Assembly (NCBI GenBank): GCA_021636625.1
Contig: JAJWLX010000019.1
Span: 1-48,620 of the forward strand
Length of the DNA stretch: 48,620 nucleotides
Direction: 5' to 3'
Source: Prevotella sp.
GTDB lineage: Bacteria; Bacteroidota; Bacteroidia; Bacteroidales; Bacteroidaceae
Both the position numbers and the translations under genes were made by a program. Within the stretch, counting starts at the first letter, position 1. The number at the start of each line of letters is the position of its first letter. Under the pieces are notes generated by a model. That model was given only the letters and a program-made list of their open reading frames with translations, did not search any database and was not told the origin of the DNA. Shown here in pieces: positions 23,827 through 33,502 of the stretch.

Positions 23827-23903
23827 AGGGTACTAAAGATTGCTTCTAGGTATGATAAATAAATAACAATCAGAAAAAGTGATAAAATCTAAAAATATAT
23901 ATT

Positions 23904-25328
23904 ATGAACAGAAAGAACTTTATAGCTTTCCTAGCTCTTGCGATGTTTGCATTGGTGGGGAATGCGGCTGGCAACCAGACAGCTCTGCAAGTTGATGGAA
24001 TATTGCCGGCACTGCGTGTAGAGGGCAAGAATCTTGTTGATGCCAATGGTAAGACCGTAGTCTTGCATGGAGTAATGGATACGCCCAACCGATATTTCAA
24101 CGGTTGGAGATGGCAACAGTGGAAGGCTGATTATTCTGAATCAGATATACAGCCATGCTTGGAATATTTCTCCAAGCAGTTTTCGGCTATTACCGACAAG
24201 GAGCAGGGAGCTTACTGCACCGTGTTCCGTCTGCACATGGATCCTTGCTGGACCAACGATCCAACGAAGAAGGCAGAGAACGAGGCTGACATCTCGGCAT
24301 TCAGCATGGCTCGTTATCGTCTCTATCTTCAGAAACTTTATATTCCATTAATCAAGGATGCCATTGCTCATGGGCTTTATGTCATCGTTCGTCCACCGGG
24401 AGTCTGTCCACAAGACATTAGTGTTGGTGATAAGTATAACCGCTATCTCAAGTCGGTATGGAAGGTCTTCGCTGCTGATGAGTATATCCAGCAGAACTCG
24501 GGATTGATTTCCATCGAACTTGCCAACGAGCCGGTGAGAGTTCATCTTTCAGATGGTAAGGATTTAGAGAAGGCGTTGCGCGATTTCTTCCAGCCGGTGT
24601 TGGATGAAATTCGTGAGCAAGGTTTCAAGGGAATCGTTTGGGTACCGGGTGCTGGTTATCAGAGCCAGTATCAGAATTATGACAAGTATCCCATTACAGA
24701 CAGCGAGGATAATTTCTCTTATGCCGTGCATGTTTATTCCGGATGGTATGGCAACATGACTGATAAGAATTGTAATCACGATACCTTTATCCGTAACTTC
24801 AAGAGTCAGGTTCCGATGGTAGAGTCGAAGCCAATCATGGTAACAGAGATAGACTGGAGTCCTGAAGACCCAGACAAGGCAAGCGAGGGTCACTATAACG
24901 AGTGGGGACAGTGGACACAGCCTAACCTGGGCAGCTGGGCAACGGCATCCACCTCGAAATGGGGCTTGGCATGGAAGGCAGTGCACGACCATTACGGCAA
25001 CATCGGTATGACCCTTACCCATCCTCAGGAGTATTACGACATAGACGAGTATCTGAAAACAGGCAAGGTGATTCCGGGCTTCCAGAATGCCAAGAAGCAC
25101 AAACTCTTTGAAGAGTGCTGCGGCTATGCCTGCATGAACTGGTACAAGGAATGGTACATGAAACAGACGGATACGGGAATTGAGCAGAATGTGAACGATG
25201 AAGAAGTTATCGCCACCTATTATTATAATATAGCAGGTGTAAAAGTGAATAAACCTGAAAAAGGTATTTATGTAGTGAAACAATTGTTAAAGGACGGAAA
25301 GACTCGTTCTTACAAAGTTTGTTATTAA
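23904..25328 (+). CDS. Exported GH5-type glycoside hydrolase (probable xylan-active)
   Basis: The 474-residue protein has a signal peptide (1-22) and a GH5-like barrel. It starts with LRVEGKNLVDANGKTVVLHGV. The acid/base is E209 in SIELANEPVRV and the nucleophile E315 in PIMVTEIDWSP. The segment EDNFSYAVHVYSGWYG matches the active-site strand with Tyr/His. The last 35 residues (YYNIAGVKVNKPEKGIYVVKQ...) form the short C-terminal element common on exported Prevotella enzymes, possibly a T9SS-type sorting signal. GH5 members near xylan PULs are often endo-xylanases (for example GH5_21); the subfamily cannot be fixed here. Expression is likely HTCS-controlled and attenuated. Confidence 0.85.
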   Translation: MNRKNFIAFLALAMFALVGNAAGNQTALQVDGILPALRVEGKNLVDANGKTVVLHGVMDTPNRYFNGWRWQQWKADYSESDIQPCLEYFSKQFSAITDKEQGAYCTVFRLHMDPCWTNDPTKKAENEADISAFSMARYRLYLQKLYIPLIKDAIAHGLYVIVRPPGVCPQDISVGDKYNRYLKSVWKVFAADEYIQQNSGLISIELANEPVRVHLSDGKDLEKALRDFFQPVLDEIREQGFKGIVWVPGAGYQSQYQNYDKYPITDSEDNFSYAVHVYSGWYGNMTDKNCNHDTFIRNFKSQVPMVESKPIMVTEIDWSPEDPDKASEGHYNEWGQWTQPNLGSWATASTSKWGLAWKAVHDHYGNIGMTLTHPQEYYDIDEYLKTGKVIPGFQNAKKHKLFEECCGYACMNWYKEWYMKQTDTGIEQNVNDEEVIATYYYNIAGVKVNKPEKGIYVVKQLLKDGKTRSYKVCY

Positions 25329-25333
25329 CGGCA

Positions 25334-25385
25334 AAGTATCTGTTACAAGAGACAAAGTGTATCTGAAATGAAACAAGTATCTTTG
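25334..25385 (+). promoter_or_regulatory. xus operon promoter with putative HTCS operator
   Basis: TATCTTTG at 25378-25385 is the -7 element. AAGTATCTGTTACA begins at 25334, exactly 44 bp upstream of it. A second half-site, CAAAGTGTATCTG, lies 21 bp after the first CAAAGTATCTG, giving a direct repeat two helical turns apart. Confidence 0.7.
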
Positions 25386-25480
25386 CATCCGCGAATAGAC
25401 AATCATATAAAATATGTGAATGCATAAACTATAAAACATAAATCAAAAATGAATAGAACATGATTGAACAAGTGTTAACA

Positions 25481-28400
25481 ATGAAACGGACAGCAGCCTT
25501 ATGCTTGGTGGGAGCTTTCTGCAGCCTGAATGCTCAGGCACAGAAGATCCAGGTCAAGGGTAATCTTGTTGACGGTACAGGTGAGCCTCTGATAGGTGCC
25601 ACTGTAAAAGTGAAAGGAAACGCCGGTGTCGGTGCTGTCACCGACTTAGATGGTAATTTCAGTATCAGTGTTCCTTCAGAGAATTCTATCCTCGTATTTA
25701 CATACGTAGGTATGAAGACCAAGGAAGTAAAGATTGGTACGAAGAGAGAGTTAAAACTTACTCTTGAAGACGACAACGCCATCGGCGAAGTTGTAGTCGT
25801 TGGTTATGGTCAGCAGAAGAAGGCTTCTGTCGTAGGTGCCATTACCCAGACCACAGGAAAAACATTGGAGCGTGCTGCGGGTATCAGTGATATCGGAGCA
25901 GCTCTGACTGGTAACCTTCCTGGTGTCGTAACTACTGCATCTAGCGGTATGCCGGGTGAGGAGGAACCACAGATTGTGATTCGTGGTACTTCTTCTTGGA
26001 ACAACTCTTCTCCTCTCGTCCTCGTGGATGGTATCGAGCGTCCTATGTCGAGCGTGGATATGCAGTCTGTTGCCACTATCTCTGTATTGAAGGATGCATC
26101 TGCCACTGCCGTTTACGGTGTGAAGGGTGCCAATGGTGTTATCTTGATTACTACCAAACGTGGTTCCGAAGGTAAGGCGCAGATTAGTGTTACTGCCAAT
26201 GCCGTGATGAAGATTCCTTCTAAGCTCCCTGATAAATATGATTCATACGATGCGCTGAGAGCTAGAAATACAGCCATCGAGCATGAGTTGAACATCTCTC
26301 CTGGTAGTTTTGACAAGATGAAACCAATGAGCTTCATCGAGAACTATCGCAACCAGGCTACCTTGGAGCAGCAGGAGCGTTATCCTAATGTGGATTGGCA
26401 GAAGTATTTGTTCAAGGACTATACAATGTCTTACAATGCCAATGTCAATGTAGCAGGTGGTACCAAGTTTGTGAAGTATTTCGCTGGTGTTGACTTTGTG
26501 TCAGAGGGTGACCTTTACAGGGATTTCGGTAATGGACGTAATTATAACACAGGTTATAGCTACAATCGTGTGAACGTTCGTTCTAACCTCGACTTTAGCA
26601 TCACCAAGTCTACGGTGTTCAAGGTTAACCTCGCTGGTTCCAATGGTGTGCGCAAGGCTCCTTGGGTAAATAGTAGCGACGGCTATAGCGATTGGCAAGT
26701 CAGCCAGCAGTGGTCTGGAGCCTATAATATCTCTCCAGATGCTTTCTTGCCAAGATACAGCGATGGATCTTGGGGATATTTGCCAGGTTCTACTAATGTA
26801 ACTAACTCTGCTCAGCAGGTGGCTCTTGGCGGTACGATGAATTCTACGACCACTCGTATCACTACCGACTTCGTGTTGGAGCAGAAACTTGACTTCATTA
26901 CCAAGGGACTTTCTGCTCGTGGTATGATTTCTTGGGACAATACCTTTGTTGAGAAGAATCGTGGTATCGATGATATGAACCATGATCCACAGCTCAAGTG
27001 GATTGATCCAGAGACCGGTGCTGTATCTTATAAGAAAGCATACGAGGATTATGATAAGTTCGATTATACGGTAGGTAACAAGTGGACCACCAAAGGTGGT
27101 GAGGTTAACAACAGGGCTACTCAGCGCAACCTCAACTATCAGGCTCAGCTCAACTGGGCTCGCACATTTGGCAAACACAGTATTTCTGCCATGGGTCTTT
27201 TCGGACGTCAGGAGTATGCTACGGGACCTATGATTCCTTCTTATCGTGAGGACTGGGTGTTCCGTACCACATACGATTGGAACTCTCGTTACTTCTTCGA
27301 GTACAATGGTGCTTACAATGGTTCTGAGAAGTTCTCTTCCGACAACCGATTCGCATTCTTCAGTTCTGGTGCGCTGGGATGGATGATCTCAGAGGAACCA
27401 TTTATGAAGTATCTTCGTGAGCATAAGATTGTGGATATGATGAAGCTTCGTGCTTCATACGGTGAGATAGGTGATGACAACGTAGGCGACCGCTTCCTCT
27501 ATATGAGCCAGTGGGCATACGGTGGCAAGACCTTTATGGGTAACACAGATAGTGACAAGGAGTCTATCTATACTTGGTACCGTGAGTCATCCGTAGGTAA
27601 TCCTAATGTACACTGGGAGAAAGTGAAGAAGGTAAACTTCGGTCTTGACTATGGCTTCTTGGGCGGCTTGATTACTGGTGCCGTGGATTTCTTCCATGAT
27701 ACTCGTACCGACATTTTGGTTTTAGGCAATTCTCGCTCTATGCCATCTTATTTTGGTCAGACAGCTCCAGCTGCCAACTTGGGTAAGGTGACTACCAGTG
27801 GTTATGAGTTAGAAGTGAAGTTCAATAAGGTATTTGCCAACCAGATGCGTCTTTGGGCTAACTTCAACATGACCCATGCTACCAATGAGATCAAGATTAA
27901 GGATGATGCAGCATTGCTTCCTTCTTATCGCAAGCAGGCAGGTCATTCCATCGGACAGACCTATACTTATCTGGACAAGGGTTTCATCCAGAACTATGAT
28001 GAACTCTATGGCTCACCAAAGATGGATTCCAACGATGGCAATCGCCTTCCAGGTGACTACTATATCGTAGACTTCAATGGAGATGGTAAGGTAGATAATG
28101 TGAACGATATTGTGCCTTACGGCTATACAAGCAGTCCACAGAATACATACAATGCCACTATCGGTTTCGAGTATAAGGGCTTCAGTTGTTTCGCACAGTT
28201 CTATGGTGTAACCAATGTAACTCGTGATGTAACGATGATCAGCCTTGTTGATCCTATGTTGGCTAACGTTTACAACCAAGGTACATGGTGGAGCGATGAT
28301 CACATTAATGCAGATGTGTTAACACCTCGCTATAATTCCAAGCCAATGAGCAATTCGGCTTACTATGGCACACAGTATCTCTGTGATGGTTCATATATCC

Positions 28401-28615
28401 GTCTGAAGAACGTAGAGATAGCTTACACTTGGAATGGTGGATGGATCAAAAAACTGGGTCTGAACAATCTCAAGGTCTATGTAAGTGGTAACAACCTCTG
28501 GCTTTGGACCAGACTGCCAGACGACCGTGAGTCTAACTTCTCAAGTTATGGTGGTGCCTATGGTGCTTATCCAACCATGAAGCGTGTTAACTTCGGTGTC
28601 AAGTTTAATCTTTAA
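25481..28615 (+). CDS. xusA: SusC-like TonB-dependent outer-membrane transporter (XusA-like)
   Basis: This is a large SusC-type porin that imports oligosaccharides with its SusD lid. A signal peptide (ends LNAQAQ) is followed by a carboxypeptidase-regulatory-like beta domain (VKGNLVDGTGEPLIGATVKVKG), a TonB box region (GEVVVVGYGQQKK), the plug (GVVTTASSGMPGEEEPQIVIRG, PLVLVDGIERP, VLKDASATAVYGVKGANGVILITTKRG) and a 22-strand barrel ending in MKRVNFGVKFNL. I start at the ATG of MKRTAALCL; another ATG seven codons upstream (25460) is possible. It is the first gene of the six-gene xus-like operon; the name rests on gene order and content. Confidence 0.93.
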   Translation: MKRTAALCLVGAFCSLNAQAQKIQVKGNLVDGTGEPLIGATVKVKGNAGVGAVTDLDGNFSISVPSENSILVFTYVGMKTKEVKIGTKRELKLTLEDDNAIGEVVVVGYGQQKKASVVGAITQTTGKTLERAAGISDIGAALTGNLPGVVTTASSGMPGEEEPQIVIRGTSSWNNSSPLVLVDGIERPMSSVDMQSVATISVLKDASATAVYGVKGANGVILITTKRGSEGKAQISVTANAVMKIPSKLPDKYDSYDALRARNTAIEHELNISPGSFDKMKPMSFIENYRNQATLEQQERYPNVDWQKYLFKDYTMSYNANVNVAGGTKFVKYFAGVDFVSEGDLYRDFGNGRNYNTGYSYNRVNVRSNLDFSITKSTVFKVNLAGSNGVRKAPWVNSSDGYSDWQVSQQWSGAYNISPDAFLPRYSDGSWGYLPGSTNVTNSAQQVALGGTMNSTTTRITTDFVLEQKLDFITKGLSARGMISWDNTFVEKNRGIDDMNHDPQLKWIDPETGAVSYKKAYEDYDKFDYTVGNKWTTKGGEVNNRATQRNLNYQAQLNWARTFGKHSISAMGLFGRQEYATGPMIPSYREDWVFRTTYDWNSRYFFEYNGAYNGSEKFSSDNRFAFFSSGALGWMISEEPFMKYLREHKIVDMMKLRASYGEIGDDNVGDRFLYMSQWAYGGKTFMGNTDSDKESIYTWYRESSVGNPNVHWEKVKKVNFGLDYGFLGGLITGAVDFFHDTRTDILVLGNSRSMPSYFGQTAPAANLGKVTTSGYELEVKFNKVFANQMRLWANFNMTHATNEIKIKDDAALLPSYRKQAGHSIGQTYTYLDKGFIQNYDELYGSPKMDSNDGNRLPGDYYIVDFNGDGKVDNVNDIVPYGYTSSPQNTYNATIGFEYKGFSCFAQFYGVTNVTRDVTMISLVDPMLANVYNQGTWWSDDHINADVLTPRYNSKPMSNSAYYGTQYLCDGSYIRLKNVEIAYTWNGGWIKKLGLNNLKVYVSGNNLWLWTRLPDDRESNFSSYGGAYGAYPTMKRVNFGVKFNL

Positions 28616-28629
28616 ACAAGCATAATATA

Positions 28630-30591
28630 ATGAAACGAAATATAGTAAAACTTTTTTGTGCGCTGAGTCTCATGGGTGGATTCGCTTCTTGTACAGATTA
28701 TCTGGACAAGAGCCCTGATTCTACCGTGAGTGCTGACCAGGCGTTCAAGAACTTCACCAATTTCCAGGGTTACGTTGAGGAGGTTTACAACTGTATTCCT
28801 AACAAGGAGTCAAACGGATGGTGTACTACTTTTAACTGGGGTGAAGATGAAATTATGAATACAGGTTTGGGTGATAGCCATGTAACAGCCCATTTTGATT
28901 TGGGAGACTATCGTAACTGGTACACCAATAACCAGAGTTTCTTGTTCCGACCAAAGAGTGGTAATCCTGGTGAGTTTCTAGACCCAACTTCTACCAACAA
29001 GTTTGCACATTCTTTGGAGCATTCTTGGTATTGCATTCGTAAGTGTAATCTAGGTCTTGCGAATCTGGACAAGATGACAGACTGTACTCAGGAAGAGAAG
29101 AACATCATCAAGGGTCAATTGCTCTTCTTCCGTGCTTGGTGGCATGAGGAGATGATGGAATTCTTTGGTGGTATGCCATACGTAGATACCGTATTGGATG
29201 GTAGCCAGACATTGACATTGCCTCGTCTCTCTTTCCAAGAGTGTGCCAAGAGATGTGCTGAAGACTTTAGAGCTGCAGCCGATCTTCTGCCAAACGATTG
29301 GGATAAGACCACAACTGGTAAGAAAACATTGGGCAAGAACGACCTTCGCATCACCAAGGTTTGTGCCTTAGGCTATATGGGCAAGGTGCTTCTTTGGGCT
29401 GCTTCTCCATTGAATAACATTGGTGCTGAGTTAGGTGCTTCTAAGAATGGCGATACCTATAAGTATAATGTAGAGCTGGCTGCTCAGGCTGCCGATGCTT
29501 TGGGTGAGGCTCTTTCTGAGGTAAACTCAGGAAAGACTCCTTATGCTTTGGCTGAGTATAAATATTCTAATATTTATGATCATGAGGCTGCCGATGGTTC
29601 TTCTTCCAACTTCTCTGACATCTTCCGTACAACAGGCCAGGGTTGGAAACAGCCTGGTTCTACTGAGGCCATCCTGCGTGCTCCTTATATTGGTGCGAAT
29701 GGTTCTAACTGGAACTTTACCAAGCTTTGGGGTATCAAGATGAATGGTATTGTGGAGCATGATGCTTTGATTCATCAGCCTACCGCCAACTATGTTAATT
29801 ATTATGGTATGGCAAATGGTCTTCCATTGGATGACCCAGAGTCTGGTTTCGATCCAAAGCATCCGTTCAAGAATCGTGATCCACGTTTCTATCACGACAT
29901 CGTGTTTGATGGATTCCAATACATCAATACAACGATTGCCAAGGATCATCCTGATTATCAGTTCAAGTATGTTCAGATGTATTCTGGCAGTAATTTGCGC
30001 AGTTCTTCTGATAATGGTTGCCGTACTGGTTATTACTGCCAGAAGTTGGTTCCTCATCAGGCTAACAAATATGATGGTATGTACAACTGGGGTGGTGCTT
30101 TGCAGTGCGATTTGCCTTATATGCGTCTTGCCGACATCTACTTGATGTATGCTGAGGCTGGTGCAGCCGCTCAGGGTGCAACCTATAAGAGCAGCAAATG
30201 TAATCTGACTGCAGAAGATGCCATCAATGTACTTCGTGATCGTGTAGAGGCAGGTCATGTGGCTGCTAAATTTGCTGCTGATCAGCATAAGTTTATGGAC
30301 GAGGTTCGTCGTGAGCGTGCCGTTGAGCTGGCTTTCGAGGGCTTCCGTTGGAACGACTTGCAGCGTTGGTTGCTCCTTACCGAATATCCTTACAACATCA
30401 AGACTTCACAGGAGTTTAAGCGTGTAGGCGATTATGACTTCACCAAGAACGACCCACGTGACGCTGAGGTAACAGGATGGAGTGAGAAGACCATCGTAAC
30501 TCGTGATTTCACAGAGAAGCACTATCTCTTGCCACTCAAGGAAGACGATGTCTATTTGTATCCAGAGTTCGGACAGAATCCAGGATGGTAA
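28630..30591 (+). CDS. xusB: SusD-like surface glycan-binding lipoprotein (XusB-like)
   Basis: The 653-residue lipoprotein has the lipobox FASC (Cys21) and then TDYLDKSPDS, the usual SusD start. It is built of TPR-like helices (EEKNIIKGQLLFFRAWWHEEMMEFFGGMPYVD; RLADIYLMYAEAG) and ends in RRERAVELAFEGFRWNDLQRW and a C-terminal FGQNPGW. It should cap the upstream SusC and bind xylan chains. It lies 14 bases after the SusC gene, so the two are translated together. Confidence 0.93.
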   Translation: MKRNIVKLFCALSLMGGFASCTDYLDKSPDSTVSADQAFKNFTNFQGYVEEVYNCIPNKESNGWCTTFNWGEDEIMNTGLGDSHVTAHFDLGDYRNWYTNNQSFLFRPKSGNPGEFLDPTSTNKFAHSLEHSWYCIRKCNLGLANLDKMTDCTQEEKNIIKGQLLFFRAWWHEEMMEFFGGMPYVDTVLDGSQTLTLPRLSFQECAKRCAEDFRAAADLLPNDWDKTTTGKKTLGKNDLRITKVCALGYMGKVLLWAASPLNNIGAELGASKNGDTYKYNVELAAQAADALGEALSEVNSGKTPYALAEYKYSNIYDHEAADGSSSNFSDIFRTTGQGWKQPGSTEAILRAPYIGANGSNWNFTKLWGIKMNGIVEHDALIHQPTANYVNYYGMANGLPLDDPESGFDPKHPFKNRDPRFYHDIVFDGFQYINTTIAKDHPDYQFKYVQMYSGSNLRSSSDNGCRTGYYCQKLVPHQANKYDGMYNWGGALQCDLPYMRLADIYLMYAEAGAAAQGATYKSSKCNLTAEDAINVLRDRVEAGHVAAKFAADQHKFMDEVRRERAVELAFEGFRWNDLQRWLLLTEYPYNIKTSQEFKRVGDYDFTKNDPRDAEVTGWSEKTIVTRDFTEKHYLLPLKEDDVYLYPEFGQNPGW

Positions 30592-30645
30592 TTCGTCAGC
30601 TTAGTGTTTTTCTAAAACATAAACTTCGAAATAATCATATCATAT

Positions 30646-33480
30646 ATGAAAAGTAATAAGAAAACAATATACTCTGCCTTGACAGTAGTGACGGCTCTGC
30701 TTGCCCAGTTGCCAGCAACTGCACAGGAGACTGCTGACAGCGCAATGGTCAACGTAGCCTTTAAGAAGGCTCAGAAGAGTGACGTGCTCGGTGGTGTCAG
30801 CACCGTCGATGTCAGAGAATTGACAGAGAAAAACTATAATACCTATAGCCTTGACAATATGCAAGGCTATGTGTCAGGTTACAATGGCAACGGCATGTGG
30901 GGATATTCTAACGCACTTGTCCTCATTGATGGTGTGCCACGTGAGGCAAGCAACGTAACCCCTGCCGAGATAGAGAGCATCTCTTTCCTCAAGGGTGCAC
31001 AGGCTTCTGTGCTTTATGGCAGCCGTGCTGCCAATGGTGTAATCATGATTACCACCAAGCGTGGTCGAGTAAGCGATGGCTTGAAGGTAAAGGTGAATGC
31101 CAATACGGGTTGGAATGTGGCTAAGGCTTATCCTGAGTATCTCGGTTCTGCCGAGTACATGAGCCTTTACAACGAGGCTTTCCTCAACGATGGAGGTAAT
31201 CCAAACAACTTGCCATACAGCCCAGAGAGCATCTATAATTATGCTTCTGGTCAGAACCCTTATCGCTACCCTAGCGTAGATTTCTATTCTTCTGATTATA
31301 TCAAGAAGGCTTTCAATCGCTCTGAGGTGTCTGCAGAGATAGAAGGTGGTAACCAGCGTGCGCGCTTCTATGCCAATATCAGTTATAACCGTGCAGGCGA
31401 CAACTTGAACTTTGGTGAGGCTAAGAATGACTATACCGATCGCTTTAACGTGAGAGGTAACGTGGACATCGAGTTGAGCAAAACCATCAGTGCATACGTC
31501 AATGCCAATGCTACCTATTATAGCTCTAAGTCTGCCAACAATAGTTATAAGTATTGGGAGTTGGCTCGTACCTTCCGTCCTAACCGTGTGGCTCCGCTGA
31601 TTCCTGTCGATATGATAGATCCGAATGCCAAGTCTGCCTTGACCATGATCGGTGCTACAAGCAACCTCATTGATGGCAAGTATTTCTTGGGTGGAACCAA
31701 CTTGGACCAGAGCAATGTCTTTGGTGATATCTATGCTTCTGGTACCAATGTATATCATAGCCGTCAGTTCCAGTTTGATGTAGGTCTTAATTTCGACCTT
31801 TCTTCTGTACTCAAGGGCTTGAGCTTCCACACCATGGTGGCTATCGACTATGCTACGCTCTACACCACATCATTTAATAATACTTACGCTACATTCCAGC
31901 CAACATGGGCTAACTATAATGGCAAGGATGTCATCGTAGGTCTTAACAACAATGGTACAGTGGATAAAAAGTCGGGTGTGCAGAACATCTCTGGCTCTGC
32001 CGATAATCAGACTATCGCTTTCAATGCTCACTTCGATTACGACCGCACCTTCAATGATGTGCATAACGTGAGTGCCATGTTGGTGGCTAATGGTTTTCAG
32101 CAGACTAAGTCCGGTGAGTATCATAAGGTGAGCAATGCCAATATGGGCTTGCAGCTCTCTTACAACTACGACCATAAGTACTATGCCGAGTTTGCGTTGG
32201 CTACACCATGGTCAGCCAAGTTGCCTTCTGCCAAGCGTTTGGGCTTGTCTCCATCCGCTACATTGGGTTGGCGCTTGTCTAAGGAGAAGTTCATGGAGAA
32301 TTCTTTCTTCGATGACTTGACACTCAGCGCAAGCTACACCGATATGAAGACCGACCTGGGTATTGATAATTACTACATGTACTTGGGCACCTATCAGAAT
32401 GGTGGCTGGTGGGACTGGAATGGTGGTTCTGGCCATCCAGCAGTTCAGGCTAAGCGAGGTGGAAATGATGACTTCAACTACTTGCATCGCAAGGAATTCT
32501 CGGTCAATCTGCATGCAGAGGTGCTCGATAAGTCTTTGAGTTTTGATGCATCTTACTTCCTCTCTAAACTGACCAATGGTATCATCCAGGCTCGCAATCA
32601 GATGCCAAGCTATTTGTTTAGCTATTATCCAGAGTCTTCATTCGTACCATATATGAACTACAATGAGGATAAGCGTACAGGTTTTGACTTGGGTGTGAAC
32701 TACAAGAAGCAGATTGGCGAGTTTGGTGTTGGTGTCGGTGCTAACTTGACTTACTACACCACCAAGGCAACCAAGCGTGATGACTCCCAGTATGCTGATG
32801 CTTATCAGTATCGTCAGGGACAACCTCTGGATGCCATCTGGGGTTATGAGTGCGAAGGCTTCTTCAAGGATGATGACGATATCGCAAATTCTCCTAAGCA
32901 GATTATCGGTGGTACCATCCGTCCTGGTGACTTGAAGTACAAGGACCAGAATGGTGATAACGTTATCGATAGCAAGGACCAAGTTTACTTGGGCAAGGGA
33001 GGCTGGTATGGTACTCCTACCACACTCGGTATCAACGTAACATTGAAGTACAAGAACTTCACGCTCTTCTTGCTCGGTACAGGCAACTTCGGTGCCAAGG
33101 CAGTGAAGAACTCTACCTACTACTGGGTGGGCGGTGACGCTAAGTACACAGCAGAAATGCGTGGCAGATGGACTCCAGAGACAGCAGCTACTGCTACCTA
33201 TCCACGTCTGACAACAGAGGCTGGTACAAACAACTACCAGACATCAGACTTCTGGATGTACTCTACAGACCGCTTCGACCTGCAGAAGGTACAGCTTACA
33301 TACGACTTCCCTAAGTCAGTATTTGGAAAGAGCTTCATACGTGGACTCCAATTGTTCGTGAATGGCAACAGCCTGTTGACCATCGCCAAGGAGCGCAAGA
33401 TACTGGAGATGAATGTTAACAATAAAGGTGCAGCACCTTTGAATCGCTTCTATAGCATCGGTGCTAAGGTATCATTCTAA
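30646..33480 (+). CDS. xusC: Second SusC-like transporter without the N-terminal regulatory domain (XusC-like)
   Basis: The 944-residue protein is about 100 residues shorter than the other two SusC proteins here. The signal peptide (ends PATAQ) is followed by AFKKAQKSDVLGGVSTVDVREL and then the plug (YSNALVLIDGVPREASNV, SISFLKGAQASVLYGSRAANGVIMITTKRG). The carboxypeptidase-like beta domain found in SusC proteins is missing. The barrel continues to NRFYSIGAKVSF. It is the third gene in the operon, 54 bases after xusB. The name follows from position in the xus order. Confidence 0.9.
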   Translation: MKSNKKTIYSALTVVTALLAQLPATAQETADSAMVNVAFKKAQKSDVLGGVSTVDVRELTEKNYNTYSLDNMQGYVSGYNGNGMWGYSNALVLIDGVPREASNVTPAEIESISFLKGAQASVLYGSRAANGVIMITTKRGRVSDGLKVKVNANTGWNVAKAYPEYLGSAEYMSLYNEAFLNDGGNPNNLPYSPESIYNYASGQNPYRYPSVDFYSSDYIKKAFNRSEVSAEIEGGNQRARFYANISYNRAGDNLNFGEAKNDYTDRFNVRGNVDIELSKTISAYVNANATYYSSKSANNSYKYWELARTFRPNRVAPLIPVDMIDPNAKSALTMIGATSNLIDGKYFLGGTNLDQSNVFGDIYASGTNVYHSRQFQFDVGLNFDLSSVLKGLSFHTMVAIDYATLYTTSFNNTYATFQPTWANYNGKDVIVGLNNNGTVDKKSGVQNISGSADNQTIAFNAHFDYDRTFNDVHNVSAMLVANGFQQTKSGEYHKVSNANMGLQLSYNYDHKYYAEFALATPWSAKLPSAKRLGLSPSATLGWRLSKEKFMENSFFDDLTLSASYTDMKTDLGIDNYYMYLGTYQNGGWWDWNGGSGHPAVQAKRGGNDDFNYLHRKEFSVNLHAEVLDKSLSFDASYFLSKLTNGIIQARNQMPSYLFSYYPESSFVPYMNYNEDKRTGFDLGVNYKKQIGEFGVGVGANLTYYTTKATKRDDSQYADAYQYRQGQPLDAIWGYECEGFFKDDDDIANSPKQIIGGTIRPGDLKYKDQNGDNVIDSKDQVYLGKGGWYGTPTTLGINVTLKYKNFTLFLLGTGNFGAKAVKNSTYYWVGGDAKYTAEMRGRWTPETAATATYPRLTTEAGTNNYQTSDFWMYSTDRFDLQKVQLTYDFPKSVFGKSFIRGLQLFVNGNSLLTIAKERKILEMNVNNKGAAPLNRFYSIGAKVSF

Positions 33481-33502
33481 GATTTATAAAAAGAATAAAA
33501 TT

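Larger units (their letters stand above)
23617..23903 (+). promoter_or_regulatory. Long leader of the GH5 gene containing an attenuator
   Basis: From the promoter at 23609 to the GH5 start there are about 285 bases. They hold a 17-codon mini-ORF (23629-23682), an A/T-rich stretch with small stems (CTATA/TATAG, ATGAT/ATCAT), and an intrinsic terminator (23793-23826). The segment could be a regulated leader or a separate RNA of about 200 bases. Confidence 0.5.
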
